Source: Catenaria anguillulae PL171
Lineage: Eukaryota > Blastocladiomycota > Blastocladiomycetes > Blastocladiales > Catenariaceae
NCBI GenBank assembly: GCA_002102555.1
Contig: MCFL01000108.1
Coordinates: 1-64,000, forward strand
DNA length: 64,000 nt
Reading direction: 5' to 3'
Below the pieces are notes generated by a model that saw only the letters and a program-made list of their open reading frames with translations, searched no databases and was not told where the DNA came from. This document shows, piece by piece, positions 43,666-56,143 of this stretch; position 1 is the first letter of the stretch; the number at the start of each line of letters is the position of its first letter. The position numbers and the translations under genes are program-made.

Positions 43666-45784
43666 TCAGTCTTGCACGGTAAAGTACTTGTTTGTTTGCG
43701 GATCAAAGTATGCCCCGACCGCCGCATCGTACACAAGCTCTATGCTATCTTCCTCATCTTCGCATCCACCCGCCGGTCCAGCCCCGGTTCCCACGTGCTC
43801 CTCCGTTTCATGAGCCAGACAAACAGCGTTTCCAAACACAACCCTTTCATGAGCCTCTGCACATGTATTCGCGCTTGTGGCACTGCCAGGGGCCGTGTTG
43901 ATTGCCACTTCGCTTGGCGCTTTGCCCTTGGCACCACTGTCTGCTCTGATGGGTGCCTGGCATCCTTCTTCGATATCATGTGGCTGCATTGGCGCAGGCT
44001 TGGCTGAAAGTGCATCAGCACTGCGAATCTGAACTTTGCGCATGGCGCGTTCAACCGCTTGTTGCACCTCCAAATCATAAGGATCCACGACAGCTTCGGC
44101 GTTGCTTCCGGTCCGGTCTGATGATGGCTCTTGTTTGAAGGGAAGCGTGGGGCGCGTGATTGGCGCTAAAATCGGACCACGACCAGTGAACCCACCTGTC
44201 GGGCGAGGAATGGCCGACGGAAACACGGGAAACTGTTGCGCAATGGCCAAAGGCGGTTGCTGGTGCTTCTTTTCTGGGCGATACTGCGGTTGAGGAGAGG
44301 GCCCATGTGTCTGGCTGCTGCTGCGACGTTTGTGGGGGCACTGACATAGCGGAGTCATTTATGCGGTCAAGTGCAGCTTTTCGGCGGCGGACACGGTCAA
44401 CCATGGACACCAAACTTGGGTCTGTGGTAACGGCTTTGGGGTGGGATGAGACTTCTGAGCATGGTTCGTGGGATTCATTGGCTTGTTGATGCTGCTCGAG
44501 CAAGCCGCAGGTGGGAGCAGAGAGTGACGCGAGCGAGGCGGATGGGGATAAAGAGATTGAGAGGCCAGAGTCGGCTTTCTTTAGCTGCCCAGGGCGCAAG
44601 TATGGCTCAAGCATGGCCTGAAGATGTTGGCACGAATCGGGCCCTCCACGAATGACGACCCAACTCGTGCTGTTGCTCATTGTGAATGGATATGCCAGCT
44701 GGCGCGGCGCAATGGAATCCAGCTGCGACGAAGACATGCCAGGCGGAAACTCGGCGAGCTCGCACGCCGACGACACACTTGACAGCGAAGTGGATGACCG
44801 GCTCGACGACGGCGCGGTTTCGTCCGTTGAACTCGTAGCAAGTGAGCGTAATGTATAAATGTTGCGCAGCTTGATCTTGTCCCCTTGGATTGAAATGGCT
44901 TCGAGGGAGCGAAAGAGGCAGTTGCGATATGCGGACGACACGATTGCGTTGAGATCAAACAGTAAGGTGGTCCACTGTGAAGATGCCAGTGCCATGGACG
45001 GTTATGCCCGGCGTTCAAGCATGACCCACCAAAATTGGTTGGAGTACGACGAACCTCTTCGCGGGGCAGAATGGATTCCAGTGGCAAAGAGGCATGCAAG
45101 GGTGTGCTTTTCACCTCCTTGATGGCAGTTGACAAGAAAAACCGGCGCTTGCTGAAAATCTTTGTTTGATTCGATTTCATCACATCACTCATGCTATGAA
45201 ACAAAGTCAAAGTTTAGTTGACCATACGGGGATGCGGACGGGAGGGACGACAGCGAAAGGGGAAGGCATAGCGTACCCCAGCTCAATGGAGAGTTTCTTG
45301 CATTCGTGGGGAACAAAGATCTGGACAGCGAGCCAAGGATGTGTGACGCATGGGTTCGAAGCTGAAGAAGTGTTCTATTAGCCAACAGAGTGTATGGCTG
45401 TTCTGGTGCAGGAGCCGCTTTCGCACCTTTGTAGCAAAGAGAGACCGAAAGAGAGTCAACAACATAACAGAATCCAAGCAAACTGCGGTCATATACTCGC
45501 CGCGTGTGGTGCATAAGCTGTTCCTGCGGTGTCGGGCGGCCGGTGCTCGCGACAACTTGCCAACCGACGAGCGTTGCTGAACCCTGGACGACGAGGAGCG
45601 GTTGGTGTTTCAAGCTGGTATGGTTGGCCTTGCTGACATGGAGAAGCTTTTGGGGTCCAGTGGCGCTGTCAGCACCAATGTGTGCGGGTTTGTCGGGGCG
45701 GAGGCCGGGCATAGCAGAGGATACGGCAGGTGATTGATTGCTCCTAGTGCATAGCGCGGCTCGCAATCGTATGACATATATCAC
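43666..45784 (-). CDS. CFAP20DC-like (DUF667/CFAP20 domain) protein, fragmented frames
   Basis: Blocks in order on the minus strand: WQVVASTGRPTPQEQL with RRVYDRSLLGFCYVV (about 45600-45480), HPWLAVQIFVPHECKKLS (about 45330-45280), KRRFFLSTAIKEVKSTPLH (about 45150-45090), then WTTLLFDLNAIVSSAYRN and FRSLEAISIQ (from 44974). These match the DUF667/CFAP20 fold of CFAP20DC (C3orf67), where KRRLYLST...STPLHA and the ...FDL...FRSL...I block are conserved. The exon end 45055 and start 44974 are supported by GTTCGT and CACAG. From 44358 a different frame (to 43666) carries the C-terminus, ending in a YDP-type tail (VYDAAVGAYFDPQTNKYF). A frame change lies near 44330. CFAP20DC is found mostly in organisms with cilia. 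Upstream exon borders are not resolved; the start is at or before 45784. Confidence 0.55.
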
Positions 45785-46049
45785 TTCGGTGGGAGTTGCT
45801 TGAAATGATCAGCAGTTTATGCTGTGGACCTGACGCAAGCACGGGCCTCTGTGAACGCGTCGATTGTCAACAGAGGGTTTTGTCCGCATCACCCACTGTG
45901 CTCAAAGATGACCAGAACCAGAAATCCAGAAGTATTCAAACCAATCATCCGAAAGCGGTATCGGGCGACATTGTGTATGTAAAAGAAAGGAGCGCAATCG
46001 AAAAGACAATAAGGTTCTTTCAATCAGGCGATACGACATCAGTCAATCG

Positions 46050-46069
46050 CACACACACACACACACACA
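46050..46069. repeat. (CA)n dinucleotide microsatellite
   Basis: Ten CA units end three bases before the ATG of the next gene, so the repeat lies in its 5' leader. Confidence 0.9.
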
Positions 46070-46072
46070 ACC

Positions 46073-48328
46073 ATGTCCCCACTTCCTGGCATCAAATCGG
46101 TCAACTTGCAAACGACAGCGGGACATCATGGGCAGAGTCAACCTGGACGGGATCGTTCGCGATCATCTACGGTCGCAACTGACGAGGACAGTCGCCCCTC
46201 CTTCATGTTCGCATCGTCAAGAAATGCCTCCGACTCAGTTGTAGCTCATGATCCCTCCATCGCCATGAACTTGAATTCGTCCATGTCTGGCGGCGGCGGC
46301 GGCGGCGGAGGGGTACTGCCCGCCATACATCAGTCCGGCATCGGGTCCGCGCCGCCCACGCAGCAAGGGGTCCTCATAAAGCAACCAAATTTCATCCCAT
46401 CACCTTCCACCATTCTCATTTCGCAAGGCAAGCAGAAAAAGAAACGTCTCCAATCGCTGTCATCAAGCAGGCGGTACTTCCCCAACCCTTGCATCCAGAT
46501 CAAGTCTTGTCGCAATCAACCAATCCCGAGGATCTCGTCAAGTATACGCCGTACTCACCCGAAAAGGTTGCATTGCGTACATCCTCTCGAGTCGTTACGA
46601 GGGATGCCAAGAGCCTAGCCTTGGAGAAGGACAAGAGGAGAGCTGTGGTGTTAACGTCGGGGTTCAACAGTACATCCCGCGAGCCTTACAGGCCATTAGG
46701 ACCTCCTATACTTCAACTGGAGGACCTGGTTGCAAATTCACTGAGCATTCCGGTCAAGAGGGCTGGTGCAACGAGGTACGTTCAAAATGGCTTCATCGTC
46801 AAACATCCAGTTGTTTTGACCTCATGGTGAAACTGCCGTAATCCATAGTCCGCGAAAACCTGGCTCTTTCAATGTTTCTCGGGCATCTCTATCGACACCG
46901 CAGACACGGATTGATGTCTCATCAGCTGGATCAAATGGGCATCCAGAGCCAGAAAGCCCTGAATTGAGTCAACAAGACTCAACCGCGCATCACCAGGAAA
47001 TGTACGTCAAGCTCAAGTCGAGCCTGGACCAAAGTCGCTCGCGTGTCCGTTCCGTCAAGTTTGGCATCCCTATTGCTCAAATACTTTGTGATCCATCGCG
47101 TTCTATCGACTCTGAGCTTGAAAATCAGGAAAAACTTCTTGCATCTCAACGAGGAACCTTTCACGAATGGACACCTGAAAGAATCGATCGCGAGAAGATG
47201 CATTATTACCTTCACGTGCTCACGACGTCACCGTACAATGTTGTGGACCCCCTTGCACAAAGTGGTCAGCGGATCGAAGAAAGTGGTCCAACAGACGACG
47301 CTGACCAGCCCTCAAGCAAGCGGGAGCGTTCGAGGTCGATCCTGCAGGAGCGGCGTAAGAGCACGTCAACAGGTGTCTCCCAAGAACGCGACCCGCGTGA
47401 CATGGACACGGATGGGAAGCCCTTGGGCTGCCGCGATCTGAGCACTTGAGCAGTGCACATTTGGTGCGGGCTGTGCCTCGTTGACGTCCGCTTAAACTGG
47501 CTAACCAAGAATGTGCAATTTACCTGTAGCTTGATGGGATTCGACAAGTCATGCGGCAAACCGGATCAAATTGTGTCAAGAGCTCGAGGAGGATTTGGAG
47601 CGGTCCGAGCGGCAAAGACGATCAGTCATTCTGCACAAGTATCGAGCATTTGAAGTTGGCTCGGTATGTTTATGTCTTTACTGCGCGGTCACTCCTGGTC
47701 CTGAAATTCCGCTTTTTTACGCCAACAGAACGGAATTGCAACAAGCGACCTCGATCGAATGCGCCACCAAGCCACGACTCAACGAGTCGCACTTCGGAAA
47801 CAAACTTTAGCCAACCATCCGTGGTTCAACGAGTTGCTCCGAATCGTCCTTGGTGGAGGGTCGTCATCATCAAGCGGACAGCAGACGGCAAACACGGCGT
47901 CCTCGCAAAACCGGAAGCAACTTTCTGAGGCAGAGCGACTGTTACTCGTCCGAGTCAGGGGACTATTGGGTGACGGTGTTGAGCTCACGAAAGCCGAGCT
48001 TGTCCGCCTGCTCAAACTCGTTCCACCACAGACTATGACCAATGACAGCGTGCAAAGGGTGCTGAAATTCCTTCAAGGAAAGGTTGGCATGACCGAAATC
48101 GAATATTTGCATGCTCTCGAGGCGTCGGGGCATATCAACAAAAACTCGACCAATCAAGTTGAAGCAGGGGGACCAACGAGGAGTGGGTCGAGTCAACAGC
48201 ACGTTCAAATCAGCGAGGAGAACCAAGGCATCGCACCGCAGCGGAACAGTAGCGCAACAGCCAGCGTGGGCATCCAATCTGTGTTCTTAGTGCGACATCC
48301 ATTCGTCCCCCTGCCGATGAAGCAGTGA
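46073..48328 (+). CDS. Unrecognised multi-exon protein, possible flagellar association
   Basis: Starts ATG at 46073, just after the CA repeat. The first exon is Ser/Gly-rich with an eight-Gly run and shifts frame near 46450 before the exon end at 46775 (GTACGT). The second exon starts at 46849 (after CATAG) and contains KLKSSLDQSRSRVRSVKFG and RGTFHEWTPERIDREK. A further exon (about 47540-47663) has ELEEDLERSERQRRSVILHK. The last exon, 47729-48328, after a clean intron (GTATGT...CAACAG), has LANHPWFNELLRIVLG and helical LSEAERLLLVRVRGLL. No catalytic or membrane motif is visible. I do not recognise the family. It lies between the CFAP20DC-like gene and AK7, both ciliary, which makes a flagellar role a reasonable hypothesis only. 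Exon junctions between 47340 and 47560 are unresolved. Confidence 0.55.
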
Positions 48329-48433
48329 TCTAGGGTCAGTCATATTCATGCCGGTTGTCGTTGTTATTCTCAATGCGTATGAGTTGGTTTCCTTCTGTAC
48401 TGGAAATCCCATGGAATGTACTGTACATTCGGG

Positions 48434-51400
48434 TCACATGTTTTTCGCAACTGAGGGTGTATTGTCAGCAATACCAATTTCCAAATCAACCAGTGAGAAT
48501 AGACAGAAATGAAGGCGAGTCAATTCCATAAAATTCAGAAACAGAAAGCCCTCAAACAGCTGATCCTGGTGCCGTGGTGGGCGAATCCCCAGCCGTCGAC
48601 GCCGAAGGATTGGAGGTAGGGGTATGGCATTCTTTGCACTCGTTGGACGAGACACACCAGCAGAGACACGAGCGCCAGGAGATGGTGGCGGGAGGTCTGC
48701 TGATGTAGTTACACCATGGACCCCGCTGCCACCGCCCCTCAGACGAACGGGCTCTGGAGACGGAGGATCAAGACCCGTAAGCGAAATCGGTGCATGACGG
48801 AACAGATACTCTGCAAGAAAGTCGATGGGATCGTCTGGGCGCATTTTGCAAACCTCCATGAGGGCAAGTGAAAGCGTTGGCATCACATGCTGCATTAAGT
48901 AGTGCCTGAGAGGAAGCGACTGAGCTTCGAGAACCTCTTGTTCTTGTCGCTTGACTCTTCCAACTTGGCATTCTGGTGACGAGTACTTGCGTGTGAGGAC
49001 AGGAAAGCCCGGAAATGTAGAGCAGTTACTCGCCGAAAAAAAAAAGCGGCGATTGAGAGACGTGGGGAGTGCGTACCCAATCTGCCAAAGCACGTGCATG
49101 CCGGTCACGTTCCTCTTGTTGGCGCTGATGTTCTTCTTGTTCGAGCCGCCTGGCAACTCGTGCAGCCTCCTCCGCCTTGATACGGCGACGGAGGGAAATG
49201 TCCTCCTTGGATGGGCCATAGTTGTGGGGCTTACCAATGAGCTTCAACAGAGCAGGCAAGACGTCCACGGGGGTCGCGGTACCCATGACAGCAGGTGCAC
49301 CCTGAGCTGCGGGTGTCAGTTGGACAGGACGCCTGCTCCAGTCGCTTGGGCTTGTGTAGCGGCGTGAAGCAAGGCCATGATGCCAGTCACGGGTCCTTGA
49401 GTTCCGGTGGCCACGTTGAAGAATGTGGGGTGAATTTCTGATTCGTCAAAGACATTGAGAACCGTCACGTCATCGACGTTCTGCTTGCGGTACTCACCCA
49501 AGCGCTGGTTCATGCCCTCTTCGCTCGTTTTCGGGGTGACCTCGCTATCGGGGCGTTGCATGCACCGGTCCAGGATCCACTCGTCTGGAGCATCCAGCAC
49601 GACAATGTGCGCAGGCAGCAATGACGCGTCAAGTGCAGCCCGCTCGGCGTCGCCTCCATCCTCGTTCGCATCGGTGGTGCCGTTCCCACCGGATCCACCC
49701 TCACCATCTTCCTTTTTGAACACCGCAACGGCCTGTGCCTTAGTCAATGGGAACCCATCGAGCACGTATCCCTGGTTTTGGCAAGCCATGCTCGCCAATT
49801 TGGCACGCATAAACGAGAGTACGTGAGCATCGGGAAAAGAGCCATTGTTGTTCTTGCTGTACTCGGTCAACTCCTCCAACAATTCACGCTCTCCTTCAAT
49901 ATCCGCTGGATCAATGTGCTCTTGTGCAGCCGCTGCCGCGAGTGCGGCAACGTCGGTAACTGCCCCGTCGCCGCTTGGCGCTTCACCAGAATCACCAGCA
50001 AGCAAAGCCATCCCGAGCTGAACACGACGGTGGAGGCGTTCCATGGTCTCCTTCATGACGGAGTCCACATCGACGTATGGCAGCTGGTAATGCGTCGCAA
50101 GCTTTTGAGCGTAGTAGGTCTTGCCCACCTGTGGTGGACCAAGAACCATGACCTTGAGTGGTGTTAATCCACGGCCCTGGCGGAACTCGTCCACGTATCG
50201 GGACATGTTTTCAAGCAGACCACTTTCGTACTTCCACTTGAGCCCGAGCTTCTTGATGTTGGACGGTTCAAACCGCAGGCTGATGCCAAGGTGGTCGCGG
50301 GCAGTTTGGTCCAAGTCCCGATCAAGGATGGCTTGCTCTTTCGGAAGAGTCTTGATTTTCCCAGTTCCAAGCGCTTGACTGATAGCCTACGGGACGCACA
50401 TAGAGGCACATTAATGTTTCCATGCCAAACCTAGCGCAAGTGTGGCGGATCTGTACCTTAGCCAATTCACCATACGATGTTCGCGCGTCGTCGACTGCCA
50501 ACAAATACTTCATATCCTCGGGCCGCTTCTCGGCCAACAGCACGACGAGCTCGCACAAGTCATCCAGATGAATCATTGGCAAAAAGTTTTCGCCATCACC
50601 GTACACTGGGACATCGGCGCCATGCCATGCTGCTTTGAGCATCGGGTGAAACCCAGAGTCGCCAGCATGATAAACAAGCCCAGCAAAGACGACATAGGCT
50701 CGGTAGCACTCCTTCTTTGACAGCTTGACCCATTCCTTTTCAAGCGCGACGTGGGTGCGATAGTTGGGATGAGGTTTACGGCGGCGATATTCGTCTTCGG
50801 CCAGTGGAGTGTCGGGATCCTCCTAAGCGAGCGTATTCGTCAGAAAAAATGCCGGCTAGTTGCCAGGTTGAGGCAAACTCAAAGGTTATCTCGTCCAGAA
50901 TAGCCATAGAGCGGCATACCAAGTCTGGTTTCGTACGACCCCAGGTAAGAATGGTTGAAATGGCAATGACAGTTTTTGGGTTGTCCACAAACAAGGCGGC
51001 ATTTTCGTTCAAGACTGGGACATTGTTGGGCACAGTCATCGTTGTAGAATGTGGGGTCATCGTCAAATCAGACAAAGATCATAGGCGAACCTTCGAGAAT
51101 AAACGGCACATCATCAATGCTGTGGATGAAGTCAACAATGATGATGCTCGAGTCGAGGATCAGCTTTTTCAGGTTTTCCTTGTCATTTCGCTAGAAAAAG
51201 GCGTGTATAGATGCCCGAGATGTCAGCAAATGGTAGCGAAGAGGGTCTGCCAGTTTTTCCCACCCGATATGAAAAGGGCAAACCTGGATGGCCCGGCGAA
51301 TATGCTTCCCAGGACGGCCTGGCGTGTTCAAGGATGCAATCAAATCTCTCGTTGAAGCAGACTTGCCGACGGGATCGTTGGCATCAGTTTTCAGTTCGTC

Positions 51401-51751
51401 CGGCACATCTTCCTCGTCGGGTGTGGAGTTGCGGAATCGACAGTAGCCCATGACGTGGTAATTTGGATCCACGCCGGCGGCATTTTCGACATCACCAACA
51501 GCACCGTGCGCGCCGATCACACCCAGCGCGGCGGTCCCGTTCGAATTATCATTATCAGGAAGGCGCTGGTTGGGAGTCTCTGCCGTTTCATTGTCGCCAT
51601 CGCCATCGGAAGGGGTAGGTGCAGGGCGGCGTGAACCAACAACCGTTTGGGCCAATCGTCGGGAGACTTGATGGGCGACAGGCGTGTCGACATCAGTCAC
51701 AAACGCTACCGTCGGGCCAAGGACAGGCGACGTGAGAGACGGCGGCGGCAT
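48434..51751 (-). CDS. AK7: Adenylate kinase 7 (flagellar), with DPY30-type C-terminus
   Basis: Minus-strand exons 51751-51284, 51190-51091, 51014-50920, 50822-50457 and 50386 onward are placed by GT/AG ends with matching phases. Reading order matches AK7. An N-terminal NAD-epimerase-like domain comes first ([42 protein letters not shown]). The adenylate-kinase core follows ([41 protein letters not shown]). Then comes a coiled coil ([20 protein letters not shown]) and a DPY30-like end ([30 protein letters not shown]). AK7 supplies ADP/ATP balance to motile cilia and flagella. Frame changes near 49320 and 48950 each equal one missing base; the second is a shortened GG. The very C-terminus beyond about 48700 is uncertain. 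Confidence 0.9.
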
Positions 51752-52096
51752 TGAGGAGGCTTGTGGACTTGCTTGGTATGGAATGGCGGTGTGAGAGAGA
51801 TGAAGAGAGGAGTGCGTCGTGTGTTTCCATCAGCATTGGCGCATAAGGCTGCAGCATGATGTTGCGAGCCTGTGGGAACGTGAGCCTTCTGGTGCGTCTG
51901 ACGCGACGTTGAGTCGGTTGGTCACCTTGAGATCCTTGAGATTCGGCGTCTGCCACTGGCGAAGTGATCCGATTGATCTGCGCATAAAGATATCGGAAGC
52001 AATTGACCTATTATTTAATATGAATGCATGCATGATAAATAGTACTCAATTGACTGCCTCCCGCAATCTCCTTCACCTGTCGGCACACGCACTCAC
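51752..52096. promoter_or_regulatory. Divergent upstream region of AK7 and PP4R2 genes
   Basis: About 345 bp between two divergent starts. AT-rich around 52000-52045 (ATTATTTAATATG). No gene supported. Confidence 0.4.
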
Positions 52097-53249
52097 ATGA
52101 TGTCGGCCTCTCCCTCAAGCCCTGGCCCTCACGATCGCAGCGACCATCGTGTTGGCACCCACAGCCACCTAACGGCCAACCCCAACTTGCCTCCGATCGA
52201 TACTCTCCAAGGTTGGTTGGCCGTGACGACGTCATACTTTCTTTGCGAGGCACTTGAAGCAAATTCCGGCTAATTCATTGCGCCCCTGTTGACGTTGGCC
52301 TGGCCACGCGCAGCCTTTTGCGCAACAGACGAAAAGTCAAGGGTGTGGAACCCAACGTTCGACTCGGTATTGTATCACACCGCCAACACTGGCGCTCTGG
52401 TCGTTGAATGGCCGCTACTTCGGGAGCTCATAAAGGCTCGAATGCTCCATGTCCGTACGCCGCCTCCAGCCATCGATTGCCATACTCGCCATATCCAGGA
52501 GACACTTTCTATGAGTCAAAAGCGCAGTTTTGTCTGACTAGACTAGACTGATTGGTACACATGTAGGAAGTGAGTGGGCTTCATGCGCAAGCAGAGCAGC
52601 AGGGCCAGTCACTGAACCGGGAGGAAATCAATGCGCAACTCCATGTTTTGGGCGGATTCTTCAACTCGCTAACCACGTACGTCAATGGTCGTGGCCACGA
52701 CTACCTTGCCATCGTTCCTGCCGCTTCTTTTTGAAAGCTGTTTGCACCCGTGCATAATTCATGCTTTCTTGAACCTCACCATCTTGCGAATCTACATACT
52801 CGTGTAGAGCCCCGTTCACTGTTCAGCGCATGTGCGAAATCGCCCTCACGCGGCAACATACCAATGTCATCAAATACTTGCGGCAGATTGAGCGCGTAGT
52901 CTGTGTCTCCTCGTCCGTTTACGACTCGGACTGGATTATGGCGAAGCGGGGAACGATGGGCCGATTGGCATGGACGCTGTATCAACGAACTCGATTGATG
53001 CTCACCTGTCTTAAGTTGGAGTCAATTCTTCTTCCTAAGCACTTTGTTGTCTTCACACCGCCGCACACTCGCCATCGCAATGACCATCGAAATGACCGCC
53101 ATCAATTTGTTCAAGTGGGAAGACGGTTGGAGACAGCTTTTCAGCGCGGTTGGCTTGGAGGGAAATTGCACCTTTGCTTCGCTACCCCGCCAAGTATAGT
53201 ATACCTACTGAGCGAGTTCCTTCGGCCGGGTATTTGTCAAGGCAGGTAA
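52097..53249 (+). CDS. PP4 regulatory subunit 2-like protein
   Basis: Exons 52097-52211, 52314-52450, 52567-52676 and 52808 onward, with GT/AG ends and consistent phases (1, 0, 2). Conserved blocks are FDSVLYHTANTGALVVEW (VLDQFLCHVAKTGETMIQW in animals), LHVLGGFFNSLT and APFTVQRMCEIAL, then VVCVSSSV. These define PPP4R2/Psy4, which helps assemble the PP4 phosphatase with a PP4R3 partner for DNA-damage checkpoint recovery. After VSSSV the frame runs on for about 100 residues without recognisable similarity to 53249; this tail may be an untrimmed reading. Two ATGs stand at 52097 and 52100; either may be used. The donor of intron 2 (GTCCGT) is weak. Confidence 0.75.
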
Positions 53250-53638
53250 GTTGTGTGTACTGTGGGCGACTCGATAATCCGCTGGCCAGCGACCGTTGGT
53301 AACCCTTGCTGACTTGACACCACAGGCGGCTGACATATTTGGCGCGATGCCGATCATCAGGCAAGTGGCCGATCCATGAATGGGTCCGATCAAGAGCGCG
53401 AGAGACAGGAAACCTTTTCGTGTGCAATATATACTATTTCTGTCGTATCAAAGAACTTTAAATGAAGCCCAACTCCCTCTTCTCGCCCTTTTATCTCCAA
53501 AATTTCCTCCCACCGTCGATGCATTGAGCGCCTTCTCCATACACCGGCTCCGTTGATCACTTCTCGTGGTCATTCCTCATTGCTCCTTGCCGAAACCTAA
53601 GCACAAAACCAAACCTAGCAAGACCGACTCGCAGAACC
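53250..53638. other. Intergenic region with a possible exon of an unrecognised frame
   Basis: A strong donor (GTAAGT at 53247-53252) and an acceptor (CACAG ending about 53325) bracket a readable exon continuing into ADIFGAMPIIRQVADP. Upstream, near 53090-53170, a plus frame reads NLFKWEDGWRQLFSAVG. These pieces resemble one small protein or the PP4R2 3' part, but I do not recognise it. The last 200 bp are AT- and C-rich promoter-like sequence of the oxidoreductase gene. Confidence 0.3.
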
Positions 53639-56143
53639 ATGGCTCGCCCGACCACGGCATCGCAGGCAGATGGCGCAACCCGTATCGAACCCATTCGGGT
53701 CGCGGTGGTAGGCTCCGGCGTCGCGGGCTCTCAGCCGCGTGGCTCCTCAACCAGTATCCTGAACGATTCAAGGTTACCCTGTTTGAAAAGGCAGACTACG
53801 CTGGCGGGCATACGCACACGGTCGATGTCCCGCCTCTCAAGGAATTTGCGTCCAACCCGCGCGTCAAATCAGTCCCGGTCGACACGGGCTTCATTGTTCT
53901 CAATCCGGTCACGTATCCCACTTTCCGTACGCACCATTCCAACTATTCACGAGAATCCGGCCAGAGGCTGGATGGCGTGACAGTGGACGGCACGTTTTAA
54001 CACCTTTGTTCTTGCCGAAATTGCAGTCCGCTTTCTTGATCAGCTCAACGTGCCCCTCACCAAGTCGGACATGAGTTTTGCTGTCTCGCGAGACTTGGGC
54101 GAGTTCGAGTGGGCTGGCGATACCCTCATGACTCTTTTTGCACAAACTCGCAACTTGGTTGATTTTTCTCGTGATGGAATGTGGATCATGCTGTGGGATG
54201 TCCTGCGTTTCCACTGGGTCGCTGCACAAATCGCGGACGCGGCAGACAAAGTCACATTCAGCCCACAGACGGCCTCTGGTGCGTTGACGATTGCAATCAA
54301 CGTGTGACTGCGGTAGCAACTTGCTGACCTTCAAGCCAATGCTGTTGAAATTCGCAGACGACGACCGCACCCTGTTCACTAAATACAAGGACATGAGCAT
54401 CGGCGACTTTTTGATTGAAGGTGCCTTCTCTCCATCCTTTCGCGACAATTTCTTGGTGTACGTACACGCATGTCTCTCTTTGTGAAACTTGATTGTGGCG
54501 TTGTCTTCTGACACACGATGCGTACTCCCACTGAGTAGCCCGCAAACCGCAGCCATTTGGTCGACCCCTGCTGGGTCGTGCATTGCCGATTTCCCAATCT
54601 TGCGACTCATTTCGTACGTGTCTTACCTGTCCCTAACAGACATTTTCTGCCTTCGGCCGCCCCTCATTTTGCGCCGTTCGATTGATTAATTTTGACTCAA
54701 CCTCCACTTTGTCTTCAGCTTCTTCCGCAACCATCGTATGCTCCAACTTGTTGGGCGTCCTCGCTGGCTTACCGTCGCCCTCGGTTCTCGCGAGTACGTC
54801 AAGCGCATCACGCAGCAGCTTCCTGACGTTCGCCTCCGCACTGCCATTCGCTCTGTCACTCGAATTGGGCGTGCGGACGGTCGTGTGTCGGTCAATTTGA
54901 CTGATGTCCATGGCTCGGAGCAAACCTTTGATCATGTCATTCTCGCAACGCACGGTGACATATCTCGCCAACTGATTCAAGACCCGTCCACTGAAGAAAC
55001 CGAAGTACTTTCCAAAGTTCGTTACACCAAAAACCGGGCTGTGCTTCATCGTGATCCTGCACTTATGCCAAAGACGCGCGCGACTTGGTCTTCGTGGAAT
55101 TACCTTACGTCCACTGGCAAGGACGGGCGCAGCGATTCATCGGACGTGTGTGTCACGTACTGGATGAACCGCTTGCAGCCTTTCATCCCGCGTCAAACCC
55201 ACGGCGACATTTTCCTCACCATCAATCCGCTTTACGAGCCGGATCCAACTCTTGTGATTGACGAGTACGAGTATGACCACCCTGTTTACGATTTTGATCT
55301 CGTCCAAGCCCAAGAGCAATTACACACCATTTCAAACAAGAACGGCATCGGGTTTGCTGGCGCCTGGGAAAACTATTGTTTCCATGAGGTTCGTTTTTCG
55401 GATTGGCCGCCTTTACGATCAAGTCATTCCAGTTGCGCCAGAATGACGCAGTTAAACTCACGGGTCCATTCGTTACGGTTTCTTTGCGATATGCCAGGAC
55501 GGATGCACGTCTGGTCTCTCAGCAGCAACTGCCCTCGGCGCCACACCCCCGTTTGATTTGCACCTCAATGGCGGTTACCCCACCCATCGCAAACTACAAG
55601 AACCAGTTCCCGGTTTTCCGCTTGTGCCGAATCCGGACGAGTACCTTTCTTCGTTAGGACACTTGCTCCCTGTTGGCTATACCTTGAATTCCCGTAAGCA
55701 CGCCGTGACCGCACGACCCTGGCGACCTCGCACTCGTCACGTGGTGGACATGTCCGTGTGGCAAGTTGCGCTGCAGACTCTGATTCTCATCATTGGTCAC
55801 GTCACCCCGAAAGCTCTTGTGCGTCAGTTGCCCCGTGCCTCGGCCGATTGCTTCCTGGATCAAAGCCGAGCCGGATGATTACGACGCCCAATGGCTCGAC
55901 CGTTCCTGTTCCGGCACTTTCCCAGTCGATGCCATGGGACTATCGGCTCCGGTTCGTGCCATGGAGCTCCTGGAGCGTGCATTTATTGTCTCCATGTTTG
56001 CCACGGTCGGTGTTCCAGTACTCGTTGTGTTGTGGGTTATCGGATGGGTCTCTGTCGAAACCACCCACATTCGAGACAAACCTTCCTCTGAAAAGGAGCT
56101 GTTTTGGTGGAGCCCAAGTCTCCGTTTTGTATGGAAGTCGTAG
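53639..56143 (+). CDS. FAD-binding amine-oxidase-like oxidoreductase with C-terminal membrane segment
   Basis: ATG at 53639. Exons: 53639-53926, from 54027, then to 54457, 54539-54613, 54720-55388 and 55498 onward; junctions keep the reading. Blocks: Rossmann VAVVGSGVAG (the frame shifts near 53730, one missing base, inside the dinucleotide loop), GGHTHTVDV, VDTGFIVLNPVTYP, SDMSFAVSRDLGEFEWAGD, MSIGDFLIEGAFSPSFRDNF, TAAIWSTP, NHRMLQLVGRPRWLTV and VTYWMNRLQ. These are hallmarks of a flavoprotein family often seen beside cyclopropane-fatty-acid synthases in bacteria, described as NAD(P)/FAD-binding oxidoreductases with no settled substrate. The C-terminal part from about 55740 adds two hydrophobic stretches (VALQTLILIIGHV; FIVSMFATVGVPVLVVLW) and ends at 56143 after a further frame change near 55840. 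The exon end near 54280 is unresolved. Confidence 0.72.
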
